64,000 bases of DNA, from assembly GCF_013283875.1 (NCBI RefSeq), contig NZ_CP054139.1, forward strand, positions 620,001-684,000, given 5' to 3'. The translations under genes were made by a program, and so were the position numbers. Positions 53,653 through 62,515 of this stretch are shown here, in pieces. The stretch's first letter is position 1. Each line of letters begins with the position of its first letter. This DNA is from Mucilaginibacter mali (GTDB lineage: Bacteria > Bacteroidota > Bacteroidia > Sphingobacteriales > Sphingobacteriaceae). The notes under the pieces are model-generated. The model made no database searches. It was not told the origin of the DNA and saw only the letters and a list, made by a program, of their open reading frames with translations.

Positions 53653-55302
53653 ATGCAGTTTGAAATGTTAAAAGAAAAATCGTCTATCATCAAAGTTATT
53701 GGTGTTGGCGGTGGCGGCGGGAACGCGGTAAATCACATGTATAAGCAAGGGATAACAGGGGTGGACTTCATTATCTGTAATACCGACGCGCAGGCTTTGG
53801 AACTAAGCCCTATACCAAACAAGGTTCAGTTAGGCGCAAGTTTAACCGAAGGGATGGGTGCAGGCTCTATCCCCGAAGTGGGAAAAAATTCAGCTATCGA
53901 AAATATTGATGATATTAAGCAAATGCTGGGTTCAAACACCCGTATGCTGTTCATCACGGCCGGTATGGGCGGTGGTACAGGTACCGGGGCAAGCCCCATT
54001 ATTGCTAAAGCAGCCCGCGAATTGGATATCCTTACCGTGGGTATCATCACTACGCCGTTCAGCTTTGAAGGCAAACGCCGTAAGATGCAGGCCGATGAAG
54101 GTTTGGAAGAACTGAAGAAGTATGTGGATAGCTTCCTGGTGATCAGTAACGACCGCCTGCGCCAGATCTTCGGTAACTTAACCTTAGGTTCGGCATTTGC
54201 GCAGGCAGATAATATATTGACCACGGCTGCCAAAGGTATCGCCGAGATCATTACGCTGCCCGGCTATATCAACGTCGACTTTAAAGATGTGCGCACTGTG
54301 ATGAAAGACAGTGGTGTATCTATCATGGGCAGCTGCTCGGCCGAAGGTGAGAACCGTGCTTTAAAAGCCGTGGAAGGCGCTTTGGCATCTCCGCTGTTAA
54401 AGGATAATGAAATTGAAGGTGCACGTTATATCCTGCTGAACATCAGTTCGGGTATTAACGAAGTAACCATGGACGAGGTAAGCATTATTACCGATTATAT
54501 CCAGGAAGAAGCCGGCTTAGCTGCCGACCTGATCTGGGGTAACTGCCAGGACGATACTTTGGGCGAGAAACTGTCGGTAACGATCATTGCTACTGGTTTC
54601 CAAACTAAAGATGAACGCGAGAAAGAGCAAAGCACCAAACGTGTGGTATCTATGCTGGTTCCCGAAGAAAAAGGCGCTCCGCTGGTACGCCCGGTAAATG
54701 AGTTTATTACGCCGGTAGCACCGCCGCCAACAGCTGAAAGTTATTCGACCGAGCCATATATGAAGGGCAGCGAGCCTGCTAAACCGCAAACTGGTTTGTT
54801 CGACCTGTTCGCGCCATCGGCAGCTGTTACTGAAACGCCACAAGCCGACAACAGCGATGTGGTAAAACATAGCCTGGTAGAAGAAGAACCTGCCAGCGCG
54901 CCTGAGCCTGATTTTGGCGAGTTCACTTTTAAGGTATCGGATAGCATGATGGAGTTTGAATCGTTTAAAGAAGAGGCTGTGGCCGAACCTGAACCGGAGC
55001 CCGAACTGCCACCAGCACCTGTTGCGGGCGCTGACGATCATAAGACAGCCGAAAGTGTTGAGGAACAAATGCGCAAGGCCCGCGAACGTATTATGCGTTT
55101 AAAGGACCTGACCATGAAGAATCGTAACGGCAATATTCAGGAACTGGAAAATATACCTGCCTACAAGCGTAAGGAAATAGCGCTGCAACAAACCCCGGCA
55201 TCATCTGAAAGCGAAATATCACGCTTTACTTTACTGACCGACGATGAAGGTAACACTGAAATAAGAAGGAACAACTCGTTCCTGCATGATAATGTTGACT
55301 AA
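53653..55302 (+). CDS. ftsZ: Cell division protein FtsZ with long C-terminal linker
   Basis: This 549-residue tubulin-like GTPase has VIGVGGGGGNAVNHM (15-29), the signature AGMGGGTGTGASP (103-115), NVDFKDVRTVM and the conserved GTPase and activation domains to about residue 320. Residues 330-500 form a long Pro/Glu/Ala-rich linker, longer than in E. coli but usual for Bacteroidota. The tail (IPAYKRKEIALQQ, FTLLTDDEGNTEIR) supplies FtsA-binding-like motifs. It forms the division ring. A terminator follows. Confidence 0.98.
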   Translation: MQFEMLKEKSSIIKVIGVGGGGGNAVNHMYKQGITGVDFIICNTDAQALELSPIPNKVQLGASLTEGMGAGSIPEVGKNSAIENIDDIKQMLGSNTRMLFITAGMGGGTGTGASPIIAKAARELDILTVGIITTPFSFEGKRRKMQADEGLEELKKYVDSFLVISNDRLRQIFGNLTLGSAFAQADNILTTAAKGIAEIITLPGYINVDFKDVRTVMKDSGVSIMGSCSAEGENRALKAVEGALASPLLKDNEIEGARYILLNISSGINEVTMDEVSIITDYIQEEAGLAADLIWGNCQDDTLGEKLSVTIIATGFQTKDEREKEQSTKRVVSMLVPEEKGAPLVRPVNEFITPVAPPPTAESYSTEPYMKGSEPAKPQTGLFDLFAPSAAVTETPQADNSDVVKHSLVEEEPASAPEPDFGEFTFKVSDSMMEFESFKEEAVAEPEPEPELPPAPVAGADDHKTAESVEEQMRKARERIMRLKDLTMKNRNGNIQELENIPAYKRKEIALQQTPASSESEISRFTLLTDDEGNTEIRRNNSFLHDNVD

Positions 55303-55325
55303 GCGTTGACGATATTGATTAAGCC

Positions 55326-55360
55326 AAAGCCCCTGTATAACTTTACGGGGGCTTTTTTTG
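55326..55360 (+). terminator. Intrinsic terminator after ftsZ (end of the dcw cluster)
   Basis: AAAGCCCCTGTA and TACGGGGGCTTT form the stem around TAACTT, followed by seven T's. It lies about 25 bases after the ftsZ stop codon. Confidence 0.93.
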
Positions 55361-55448
55361 TTATAACCTATAATAAAAAGTTATAGCCTTGCGGCTGCTC
55401 ACATTTACAATTATATTTGTACATTGGAAATTAAATAGATAAAGAATT

Positions 55449-56705
55449 TTGGATTTATTTGATAAAATAGAAAAAAACATGGGCGGGCCAATCGGCCAGC
55501 ATCAAAAGTGGTCGCACGGGTACTTCTCGTTTCCTAAACTGGAAGGAGAGATTGCCCCGCATATGATGTTTAATGGCGTTGAACATTTGGTTTGGAGCCT
55601 GAACAACTACCTGGGCCTGGCTAACCACCCCGAGGTGCGTAAGGCCGATGCTGAAGCCGCTGCCGATTTTGGCATGGCATACCCCATGGGCGCGAGGATG
55701 ATGTCGGGTAATTCACGCCATCACGAGGAACTGGAGGCCGGTTTGGCCGAATTTGTGGGTAAGGAAGACGCCTTTTTATTGAACTACGGTTACCAGGGCA
55801 TGGTGTCGATCATCGATACGCTGGTTGATCGTAACGATGTAATTGTTTATGACGCGGAATCGCACGCCTGCATTATCGATGGGGTGCGCCTGCACATGGG
55901 TAAGCGCTTTGTTTACCAGCATAACGATATGGAAAGCTGCGCCAAGCAACTGGAGCGCGCCACCCGCCTGACCGAGCAAACCGGCGGCGGCATCTTGCTG
56001 ATCACCGAGGGGGTATTCGGCATGTCGGGCGCACAGGGTAAGCTGAAGGAGATCGTAGCCCTGAAGGAAAAATTCAAATTTAGGATACTGATCGATGACG
56101 CGCATGGTTTCGGCACCTTAGGTGCTACCGGCGCGGGCGCTCACGAAGAGCAGGGGTGTGTAGATGGTGTAGATGTGTACTTCGGTACATTCGCCAAATC
56201 GATGGCCGGCATAGGCGCGTTTGTAGCTGCCGATAAAATGATCGTCGACTTTTTGCGGTACAATATGCGTTCGCAAACCTTTGCCAAGGCATTACCTATG
56301 CCAATGGTGCTGGGTTTGAAGAAGCGCTTCGAACTGTTGAAATCGCAACCGGAACTGCGCGAAAAACTGTGGACCATTGCCCGTGCCCTGCAAAACGGGT
56401 TAGTTGAACATGGTTTTGATATCGGCATTACAAACAGCGTAGTAACCCCGGTATTTTTAAAAGGCGACCTGCACGAAGCTACCAGCCTGACGATGGACCT
56501 GCGTAAGCGTTACCATATCTTCTGCTCGATAGTGGTTTACCCGGTTATCCCGAAAGGCCTGATAGAACTGCGCCTGATCCCGACAGCCGTACATACACTG
56601 GAAGATGTACAGCGCACACTGGATGCCTTTAGCGATGTTGCCGAAAAGCTAAAAGCCGGCGATTACAAACAAAAGGAAGAGAAGCTGGCTGAAGTGGAAG
56701 CTTAG
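55449..56705 (+). CDS. PLP-dependent acyl-CoA:amino acid transferase, serine palmitoyltransferase-like
   Basis: The start is a TTG at 55449 (MDLFDKIEKNMGGPIGQ), supported by the family's usual N-terminus; the ATG at 55479 would cut it. The 418-residue alpha-oxoamine synthase has WSLNNYLGLANHPEVRK, GARMMSGNSRHHEELE, ITEGVFGMSGAQGKL, IDDAHGFGTLGATGAG (215-230) and the PLP lysine Lys250 in TFAKSMAG. These enzymes include KBL, BioF and Spt. In Sphingobacteriaceae the nearest type makes the first step of sphingolipid synthesis from serine and palmitoyl-CoA; this assignment is by family resemblance. It has its own terminator. Confidence 0.85.
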   Translation: MDLFDKIEKNMGGPIGQHQKWSHGYFSFPKLEGEIAPHMMFNGVEHLVWSLNNYLGLANHPEVRKADAEAAADFGMAYPMGARMMSGNSRHHEELEAGLAEFVGKEDAFLLNYGYQGMVSIIDTLVDRNDVIVYDAESHACIIDGVRLHMGKRFVYQHNDMESCAKQLERATRLTEQTGGGILLITEGVFGMSGAQGKLKEIVALKEKFKFRILIDDAHGFGTLGATGAGAHEEQGCVDGVDVYFGTFAKSMAGIGAFVAADKMIVDFLRYNMRSQTFAKALPMPMVLGLKKRFELLKSQPELREKLWTIARALQNGLVEHGFDIGITNSVVTPVFLKGDLHEATSLTMDLRKRYHIFCSIVVYPVIPKGLIELRLIPTAVHTLEDVQRTLDAFSDVAEKLKAGDYKQKEEKLAEVEA

Positions 56706-56729
56706 GCTATCAACCGCAATATTATTTAT

Positions 56730-56760
56730 AATGGCCCGTGTCCTCACGGGCCATTTTTGT
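56730..56760 (+). terminator. Intrinsic terminator after the serine palmitoyltransferase-like gene
   Basis: AATGGCCCGTG (56730-56740) and CACGGGCCATT (56746-56756) form an 11-bp stem with a TCCT-like loop, followed by TTTT. Confidence 0.93.
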
Positions 56761-56827
56761 TTAGTGAGGACGCAGCCTTGGCGCACAAAATTTACCTCCC
56801 TTGGGAGAGTAATAGCCCAAGATAAAA

Positions 56828-56938
56828 AAGTTCCCTCCTTGGGGAGGGGTGTGCTGGGTTTGGGTAGCGGTAGGTAGGGGTTTAGCCACGATGTGATATT
56901 GCATAAACCCCCTCCTACACCCTCCCGATGGGAGGGGA
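56828..56938. repeat. Palindromic repeat, opposite-orientation copy of 7305-7413
   Basis: AAGTTCCCTCC-TTGGGGAGGGGTGTG at the left and CCTACACCCTCCCGATGGGAGGGG at the right match the reverse complement of 7305-7413, with inner AGGGGTTTA/TAAACCCCCT arms. It lies in the gap before the membrane protein gene. The gap holds no gene. Confidence 0.85.
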
Positions 56939-57036
56939 TCGCAACATTCCTACGCTTCTGTCTCTGCTGGGGCACCCAAGAGACACCGGGTGAGAAGAAG
57001 ACAAAAATACCATATCTTTAACATCAAAATCCGTCA

Positions 57037-58320
57037 ATGATATCCTCCTTACCCGTAGTGAAAATGCCTTTGGCTGTCAAAATTATGCTGGCTCTTGTGG
57101 CCATATTGCTCCTGGCCAATATCCTTTCGCCACTGAGGTTAAATACCGATGCCATCCGGTACTTCAATATCATGCTTTATTTAAAGGGTATGCTTCCTCC
57201 TACAGATTATGCTGGAAGTGATTTCCTGCCGCATGGCTATCCTTTATTACTTAAATACTTAGATAAAGCGGGTTTGCTCAATTCAAAGGCAATGATCGCC
57301 ATTAATATTTTGGCAGGGGTAACAGTGGGATATCTTATTTGTCGTTTACTGCCTGCAAAAAACCGGCTTATCGTTACCGCTTTGTTGTTGCTATCGTATA
57401 TCAATATCAAACACCTGATCCTACCTATCCCCGATGAACTTTTTGCCGGAAGCTTGCTATTGGCTACCTGGTGCTGGGCAAAGGCATTAAAAGATAAGTG
57501 GATATATTGCCTCCCTGCCTTTTTGATCACGGCGGCGGCCATCTATCTGCGTACCGCTGGTATTGTGATTCCCTGCGGTATTGTTCTTTTTTTGATATAT
57601 ACTAATTGGCCTGCTATTAAGAAAAACAAGTACCTGCTTACCGCGCTTATCGGGGTGGTACTGACGGCAATCGCCTTGTTTTTATATAGATTGAAAGGAC
57701 TTGAACAACGCAATGATTACTTCCGCTATCTTAATTTGGAGGGGATAGTACACGGCCCTAATAATCTGTCAGCACGCGTATTGCTCCATCTACAGGAAAT
57801 GGGCGAACTGCTGCTCAATATCCCCTGTAGTAAGCTTAACACTTTTGTGCCACACCCGCTAGCGTTTTTGATAATGCCCTTAATTATCGCTACCGGTTTG
57901 TTTATGTTTGCCTTAACAGTTTATATCATCATCCGGACGGAGCTGTACCGGCATTTAATACTGTGGGTATACCTGTGTTATATGACTATAATTATTATCT
58001 GGCCTTTTTACGATACCCGTTTCCTGATCCCTATTATTCCGCTGTTTATTTATTGCTTGTATACCGCTTTTGAACGGTGTCGACCCCTTTGGGCTTTAAA
58101 ATTATTAGCTACGGTATATGTGTTGATGGGCTTATTCGCGTTGAGTTATTCCACAGCTATTTCGATTAACCAGTCTGTTTTTTTGAAATTATATGGCTTT
58201 GATAAAGAGATGACAGCAAGCTACAGGCAGCATTTCGAAGATAAGCGATCTGGTACGGTAGTTGTTTATGATATTAATAAGCAGCGGGTGTTGTATATAT
58301 TGAATGCTTATGATAAATAA
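57037..58320 (+). CDS. Polytopic membrane protein, possible GT-C-type glycosyltransferase
   Basis: This 427-residue protein has about ten membrane helices. The first loop (SPLRLNTDAIRYFNIMLYLKG, then GSDFLPHGYPLLLKYLDKAG) carries Asp residues of the kind seen in GT-C-fold glycosyltransferases. It also has LPIPDELFAGSLLLATW and a later aromatic helix WPFYDTRFLIPIIPLFIYCLY. No single family is certain. It may transfer a sugar from a polyprenyl carrier to a surface lipid or glycan. It is unlinked to neighbours by spacing and lies between two terminators. Codon use looks slightly more AT-rich than the dcw genes. Confidence 0.75.
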   Translation: MISSLPVVKMPLAVKIMLALVAILLLANILSPLRLNTDAIRYFNIMLYLKGMLPPTDYAGSDFLPHGYPLLLKYLDKAGLLNSKAMIAINILAGVTVGYLICRLLPAKNRLIVTALLLLSYINIKHLILPIPDELFAGSLLLATWCWAKALKDKWIYCLPAFLITAAAIYLRTAGIVIPCGIVLFLIYTNWPAIKKNKYLLTALIGVVLTAIALFLYRLKGLEQRNDYFRYLNLEGIVHGPNNLSARVLLHLQEMGELLLNIPCSKLNTFVPHPLAFLIMPLIIATGLFMFALTVYIIIRTELYRHLILWVYLCYMTIIIIWPFYDTRFLIPIIPLFIYCLYTAFERCRPLWALKLLATVYVLMGLFALSYSTAISINQSVFLKLYGFDKEMTASYRQHFEDKRSGTVVVYDINKQRVLYILNAYDK

Positions 58321-58321
58321 A

Positions 58322-58356
58322 CAAAAAAGACCGGTCATCAGCCGGTCTTTTTCGTT
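58322..58356. terminator. Bidirectional terminator between convergent genes
   Basis: AAAAAAGACCGG and CCGGTCTTTTT form a stem around TCATCAG at 58322-58352. It serves the membrane protein gene on the left and the GH42 gene on the right. Confidence 0.92.
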
Positions 58357-58372
58357 TCGAATGATAATTACC

Positions 58373-60481
58373 CTATCGCCAAACCACCACACCCGCAGGC
58401 GCCAATGTCTTGCTGCCGATCAATACCTTAGCATTAGCTGGTACAGGTAAAACCTGCGTGGCCGATGAGTAATTCATCCCTACCCAAAAGCCATCGCGGC
58501 AATCAACGGTAACGCCTTCCGGCAGATCGAGTATACCGATACCGGCATTTTTGTATACTTTTCTCAATACGTCTTTTTCAAGCTTGCCGTCGTCGGTATC
58601 GGCGCCAATATAAGTAACAGTGCCTTTACCCAGTTTACGGTTTAGTACAGCTGTTTCGCCTTTGTAGAATTGGTCGTTATACAGGGCCATTTTAGTGCCG
58701 GCTGCGGCACCCTGCAATACATCGCCCCAGTTATTCCAGTTGAACAGCTTGCCGTCCATGGCCACCTTAGCCATGCGGTTTTCCGGCAACTGATCGTAGT
58801 ATAATTCTTTTATCCCAAGCAGGCTGTATATCGGTTCAGCAAAGCGGCCTTCCCAAATGCGGGCCTCGCGGTCCTTTTCGCCGGTGCGGCTGCTCAGTAT
58901 CAAATGGCCGCCCTGCTCTACATAAGCTTTCCAGCGGGCCACCAGTTTAGGATCAAGCAATTGATAAGCCGGGGCTACCATTACCGGGTATTTACTGAAA
59001 TCGGTTTCTTCACCGATAAAATCAACCGGGGCACCAAACGATTTAACTACGCCGTAGTATTTCATCATGTGCTTCATAAAATCCCATTGGTTGGTTTGGG
59101 GTTGGTTATCCATCTCCCAGCGGTTATCTACGTTGTATAAAATGGCAGTGCGGCGGGCTTTGTAATCAGCTGGCTCCGGACCGGGTTTGTATTGTTTTTT
59201 AAGCTGCGCTATCTCTTTTAAGGCGGTAATGTATTCGGCGCCGCTGCGGGCCACCTCAATACCGTTGGGCTTCATAATACCGTTATGGTATTGTTCGCCA
59301 CCAACCAGTGGCTGACGGAAACGGTAGGTGCAAACAAATTTGTTGCCGCCCGCAAAAACGTGATAGATCCACATGCGCACCGCCCCGGGCATAGGCTGCG
59401 AGTTGTATTTACCCCAGTTCACCTGGCCGGGTTGTAACTCCATTACGCTGGTAACGCCGTTAATAGGGCGCATAAAATCGTTAGAGAAGCCTATGCTCAG
59501 GTAATTACCCAGGCGGAAACCCTGATCGCCGGTGCCATCGCTCAGGCCGGCCACCAGGTACTTGGTATAATTCATGATATCCAAACCAGCCATACGCCGC
59601 GGATCAACCGGGGTATAATCCGACATCAGGTTGCTGGTCACAAACTGATTGTCATCAATGTATTTTTTCAGCGTAGCTTGTTGATCTAATACAAACCCGG
59701 CAGCTTCATCGGCGGTAAAGCGTTTAAAATCCAGTACCGCGTGTGGATTGGGCTGAGCTACCAATTCCTTGCCGTTAGGGCAATCTATCTGATCGAAATT
59801 ATTATAATTTAAACTCCAGAAGGCGTTACCCCACGATGCGTTCAGCGCCTCGATGCTTTTGTACTTAGCCTGCAGCCAAAGGCGGAAGTGCTTCTGCGCA
59901 TTTTGACTGAAATCGTATTCGTTGCCATAGTGCGATGGTTCGTTATCAATTTGCCAGCCCATTATAGTTTTATTATGGCCGTAACGTTTAGCCATCTCGG
60001 TAACTATCTTATCTACATACTGGCGGTATAAATCGCTGGACCATGAGGCTTGCTGCCGCGCGCCGTGTACCATGGTGCGGCCATCGGCGTTTACCATCAG
60101 CACATCGGGGTGCTTTTTAGTTAGCCATACCGGCGGCGCAGCCGATGGGGTACACATAATTACTTTTACGTGGTTTTCGCCGGCAAGGCGCACCACTTCA
60201 TCAAGCCAGGCAAAATCAAACTTACCTTCTTCGGGTTCCATATTGGCCCAGGCAAACTCAGCGTAATGGGTAAAATCAAAACCCAATTCGCCAATGCGTT
60301 TAATATCGCGCGCCCACTGTTCTTTAGGCCATTGCTCGGGGTAGTAATAAACGCCAAACTGCATCAGGTCGGCCTTGTTAAAAAACTTTTCGCCTTTTTG
60401 GGCAAAGGAGTTCAGGCTGCTTAATAATGCAGCCGCTATAACGCCGGTTTTCAGCACGGCCTTTACTGATACTTTCTTCAT
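58373..60481 (-). CDS. GH42 beta-galactosidase, exported
   Basis: This 702-residue enzyme has a signal peptide (KAVLKTGVIAAALLSSLNSFA). The GH42 catalytic barrel includes FGVYYYPEQWPKEQWARDIKRIGELGFDFTHYAEFAW, IMGWQIDNEPSHYG with the acid/base Glu181, and VMELQPGQVNWG with the nucleophile Glu348. The trimerisation domain (PVMVAPAYQLLDPKLVARW) and a C-terminal beta domain follow. It should cut terminal beta-galactosides in the periplasm or at the surface. It starts three bases after the stop of the phosphatase gene, so the two are an operon read leftwards. Confidence 0.95.
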   Translation of the reverse strand: MKKVSVKAVLKTGVIAAALLSSLNSFAQKGEKFFNKADLMQFGVYYYPEQWPKEQWARDIKRIGELGFDFTHYAEFAWANMEPEEGKFDFAWLDEVVRLAGENHVKVIMCTPSAAPPVWLTKKHPDVLMVNADGRTMVHGARQQASWSSDLYRQYVDKIVTEMAKRYGHNKTIMGWQIDNEPSHYGNEYDFSQNAQKHFRLWLQAKYKSIEALNASWGNAFWSLNYNNFDQIDCPNGKELVAQPNPHAVLDFKRFTADEAAGFVLDQQATLKKYIDDNQFVTSNLMSDYTPVDPRRMAGLDIMNYTKYLVAGLSDGTGDQGFRLGNYLSIGFSNDFMRPINGVTSVMELQPGQVNWGKYNSQPMPGAVRMWIYHVFAGGNKFVCTYRFRQPLVGGEQYHNGIMKPNGIEVARSGAEYITALKEIAQLKKQYKPGPEPADYKARRTAILYNVDNRWEMDNQPQTNQWDFMKHMMKYYGVVKSFGAPVDFIGEETDFSKYPVMVAPAYQLLDPKLVARWKAYVEQGGHLILSSRTGEKDREARIWEGRFAEPIYSLLGIKELYYDQLPENRMAKVAMDGKLFNWNNWGDVLQGAAAGTKMALYNDQFYKGETAVLNRKLGKGTVTYIGADTDDGKLEKDVLRKVYKNAGIGILDLPEGVTVDCRDGFWVGMNYSSATQVLPVPANAKVLIGSKTLAPAGVVVWR

Positions 60482-60484
60482 TTG

Positions 60485-62194
60485 TTATTTAGCGGTTTTG
60501 GGTTTGGTTGCTGAAGATACAGAATTTTCCGCACCACTAAAAACTGCCGAAATAGGCGTGCCGATATTACCGCTTGGCACCTGGATGTGCAGCAGTGCCG
60601 AAATAGTTGAAGCCACATCGGTAGTATAAGTCTTATCGTAAGTTACGCCGTGTTTAATACCCCAGCCCATAAATAGCAGCGGGATGTGGGTATCGTAAGC
60701 ATTCCACTCGCCATGACTGGTGCCTGTAGCGCCACCCTGGAACCAACCCGAAGTAGGGATGATCATCACCGCGCCGCTGCGCTTGTAGTTATAACCATTT
60801 ATCATCATGGTGCGTACGGTTTCGGGGATGGATGCATCGTTTAATCTGGCCATATCGGCTACAAATAATACGGTGGGCTCGTCCTTCAGCATATCCACAG
60901 CGGCTTGCTTAATAGCTGTATAATCAAGCTTTTGCCTGGTAATAAACGGGATATTAAAATTCACCTGGTATTCGGTAATAGATATCACCAGTTTATCTTC
61001 CTTAAACCGGGCCTTCAGCATCTGGTTCAGTTTAGTTGCAAAGGTTGCCGGGTTCCATGCGCCTGCGGGGATATTATGCTCCTTGTTAAACTCGATGGAA
61101 TGCGATGCGCCATGATCGGCAGTAAGGAAAATGGTGTAATTGCCTTTGCCCAGTTTATTATCCAGGTTAGCGAAAAAATCTGCCAAATCCTTATCCAGAC
61201 GCAGGTAGGTGTCTTCTACTTCAATAGCGTTAGGGCCGTACATATGGCCAACATAATCGGTTGATGCACAGTTAATGGTCAGGAAATCGGTAACACCGTT
61301 GCTGCCTAACTGGTAAGCTTCGATAGCGGCTTTGGCAAAATCAAGCGTTAACGTATTACCAAACGGTGTGCTGCGGATGGTGGTGTGACGGGCTTTGTAA
61401 GCATCGGCAACCTTGTGCGGGAACGCGGTTGATGTTTCGCCGGCAAAGCGGCCCTCCCAGCGCACATTATCTTCGGTACTTTGGGCGTAGGTATTGATGG
61501 GGTAAAGGGTATTCCAGCCGTTGGCTACCAGTTTTTCAGGCTCGTTGGCATCGTTAAATTTTTTCACCCAGGCTGGTAATTCCTTAGTATAATAAGTGCT
61601 GGTGATAAAGCGCGCGCTTTCATCGTCGAACCAGAAAGCGCCTGTAGGCATGTGGCCTGCTGGCAGGATAGATGCGCGGTCTTTTAATGATACGCCCACT
61701 ACCTTCGATTTGAAATTGGTGGCCAGTCGTAATTCGTCGGTCATGGTGGTTGATAACAGGTTGCGCGGCGAGCGTTTGCCTTCTTCGGCATCGCTGCCAA
61801 CCCCGTTTACAGTGGTATCGGTTACGCAATAAAGGGCCTTGCCGCTTAGCTGGTCAACCCAGTCGTTACCGGCTATACCGTTTATGGCCGGAACAGTACC
61901 ACTAAATATGGCCGAGTGCCCTACCGCGGTAGCCGACGGCAGGTAATTGATATAATCATTTTCGCAACGGAAGCCCTCGTTCATTAAGCGTTTAAAACCG
62001 CCATTGCTGTAACGGTCGTAATAGCGGTACAGGTAATCCCAGCGCATCTGGTCTACCACAATGCCTACCACCAGTTTAGGGCGTTTTAAGGTGTTGCCGG
62101 CAGTGGCTTTTGATTGTGCGAATGTTGCGCAGGTAATAAACTGTAATGATAATAGAGCGATGATCTTCAATCGGCGGTTTTTGTTTTGAACCAT
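60485..62194 (-). CDS. PafA-like alkaline phosphatase (alkaline phosphatase superfamily)
   Basis: This 569-residue exported protein has a signal peptide (RLKIIALLSLQFITCATFA). Features are the metal-binding VGIVVDQMRWDYL, the nucleophile Thr89 in LPSATAVGHSA, the SLKDRASILPAGH segment with Lys and Arg that position phosphate in PafA, and late metal ligands in FLTADHGASHS and ATGTSHGEWN. This set matches the Flavobacterium PafA type, which hydrolyses phosphate monoesters without needing three metals. It starts divergently from the sulfatase gene and is followed by the GH42 gene. Confidence 0.92.
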   Translation of the reverse strand: MVQNKNRRLKIIALLSLQFITCATFAQSKATAGNTLKRPKLVVGIVVDQMRWDYLYRYYDRYSNGGFKRLMNEGFRCENDYINYLPSATAVGHSAIFSGTVPAINGIAGNDWVDQLSGKALYCVTDTTVNGVGSDAEEGKRSPRNLLSTTMTDELRLATNFKSKVVGVSLKDRASILPAGHMPTGAFWFDDESARFITSTYYTKELPAWVKKFNDANEPEKLVANGWNTLYPINTYAQSTEDNVRWEGRFAGETSTAFPHKVADAYKARHTTIRSTPFGNTLTLDFAKAAIEAYQLGSNGVTDFLTINCASTDYVGHMYGPNAIEVEDTYLRLDKDLADFFANLDNKLGKGNYTIFLTADHGASHSIEFNKEHNIPAGAWNPATFATKLNQMLKARFKEDKLVISITEYQVNFNIPFITRQKLDYTAIKQAAVDMLKDEPTVLFVADMARLNDASIPETVRTMMINGYNYKRSGAVMIIPTSGWFQGGATGTSHGEWNAYDTHIPLLFMGWGIKHGVTYDKTYTTDVASTISALLHIQVPSGNIGTPISAVFSGAENSVSSATKPKTAK

Positions 62195-62515
62195 TGTTTT
62201 TTATAGTAAGATGTATTAAAAAGAAAAACGCATGTGCGGCGGGCGTATACCATTCCGGAACAAAAAATAACGCCCCAGAAAACGGATAGCTGATTAAACT
62301 AACGGGCTAAAAATATAAAAATACCGTATATTGCATATTAACCTATTTGAAAAATTACGCTAAATTATTAATGCGTGTGTGGGTTACAAAGCCTTTCGTT
62401 TGCTTTTAAGTATCCTGAATAAATTACAAATTACAATAGTATCTGCAAGTTAAAAGCGCGTCTATATATATTGTAGCCAACGTATATTGGTATCACCTTT
62501 ACATAAACCTGTGAT
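62195..62515. other. Divergent intergenic region without a gene
   Basis: About 320 AT-rich bases separate the phosphatase and sulfatase starts. GCATATTAACCTATTTG and TATATATATTG near 62330 and 62462 are the nearest to promoter-like words. No palindrome or repeat of the kinds found elsewhere is present. Confidence 0.6.
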
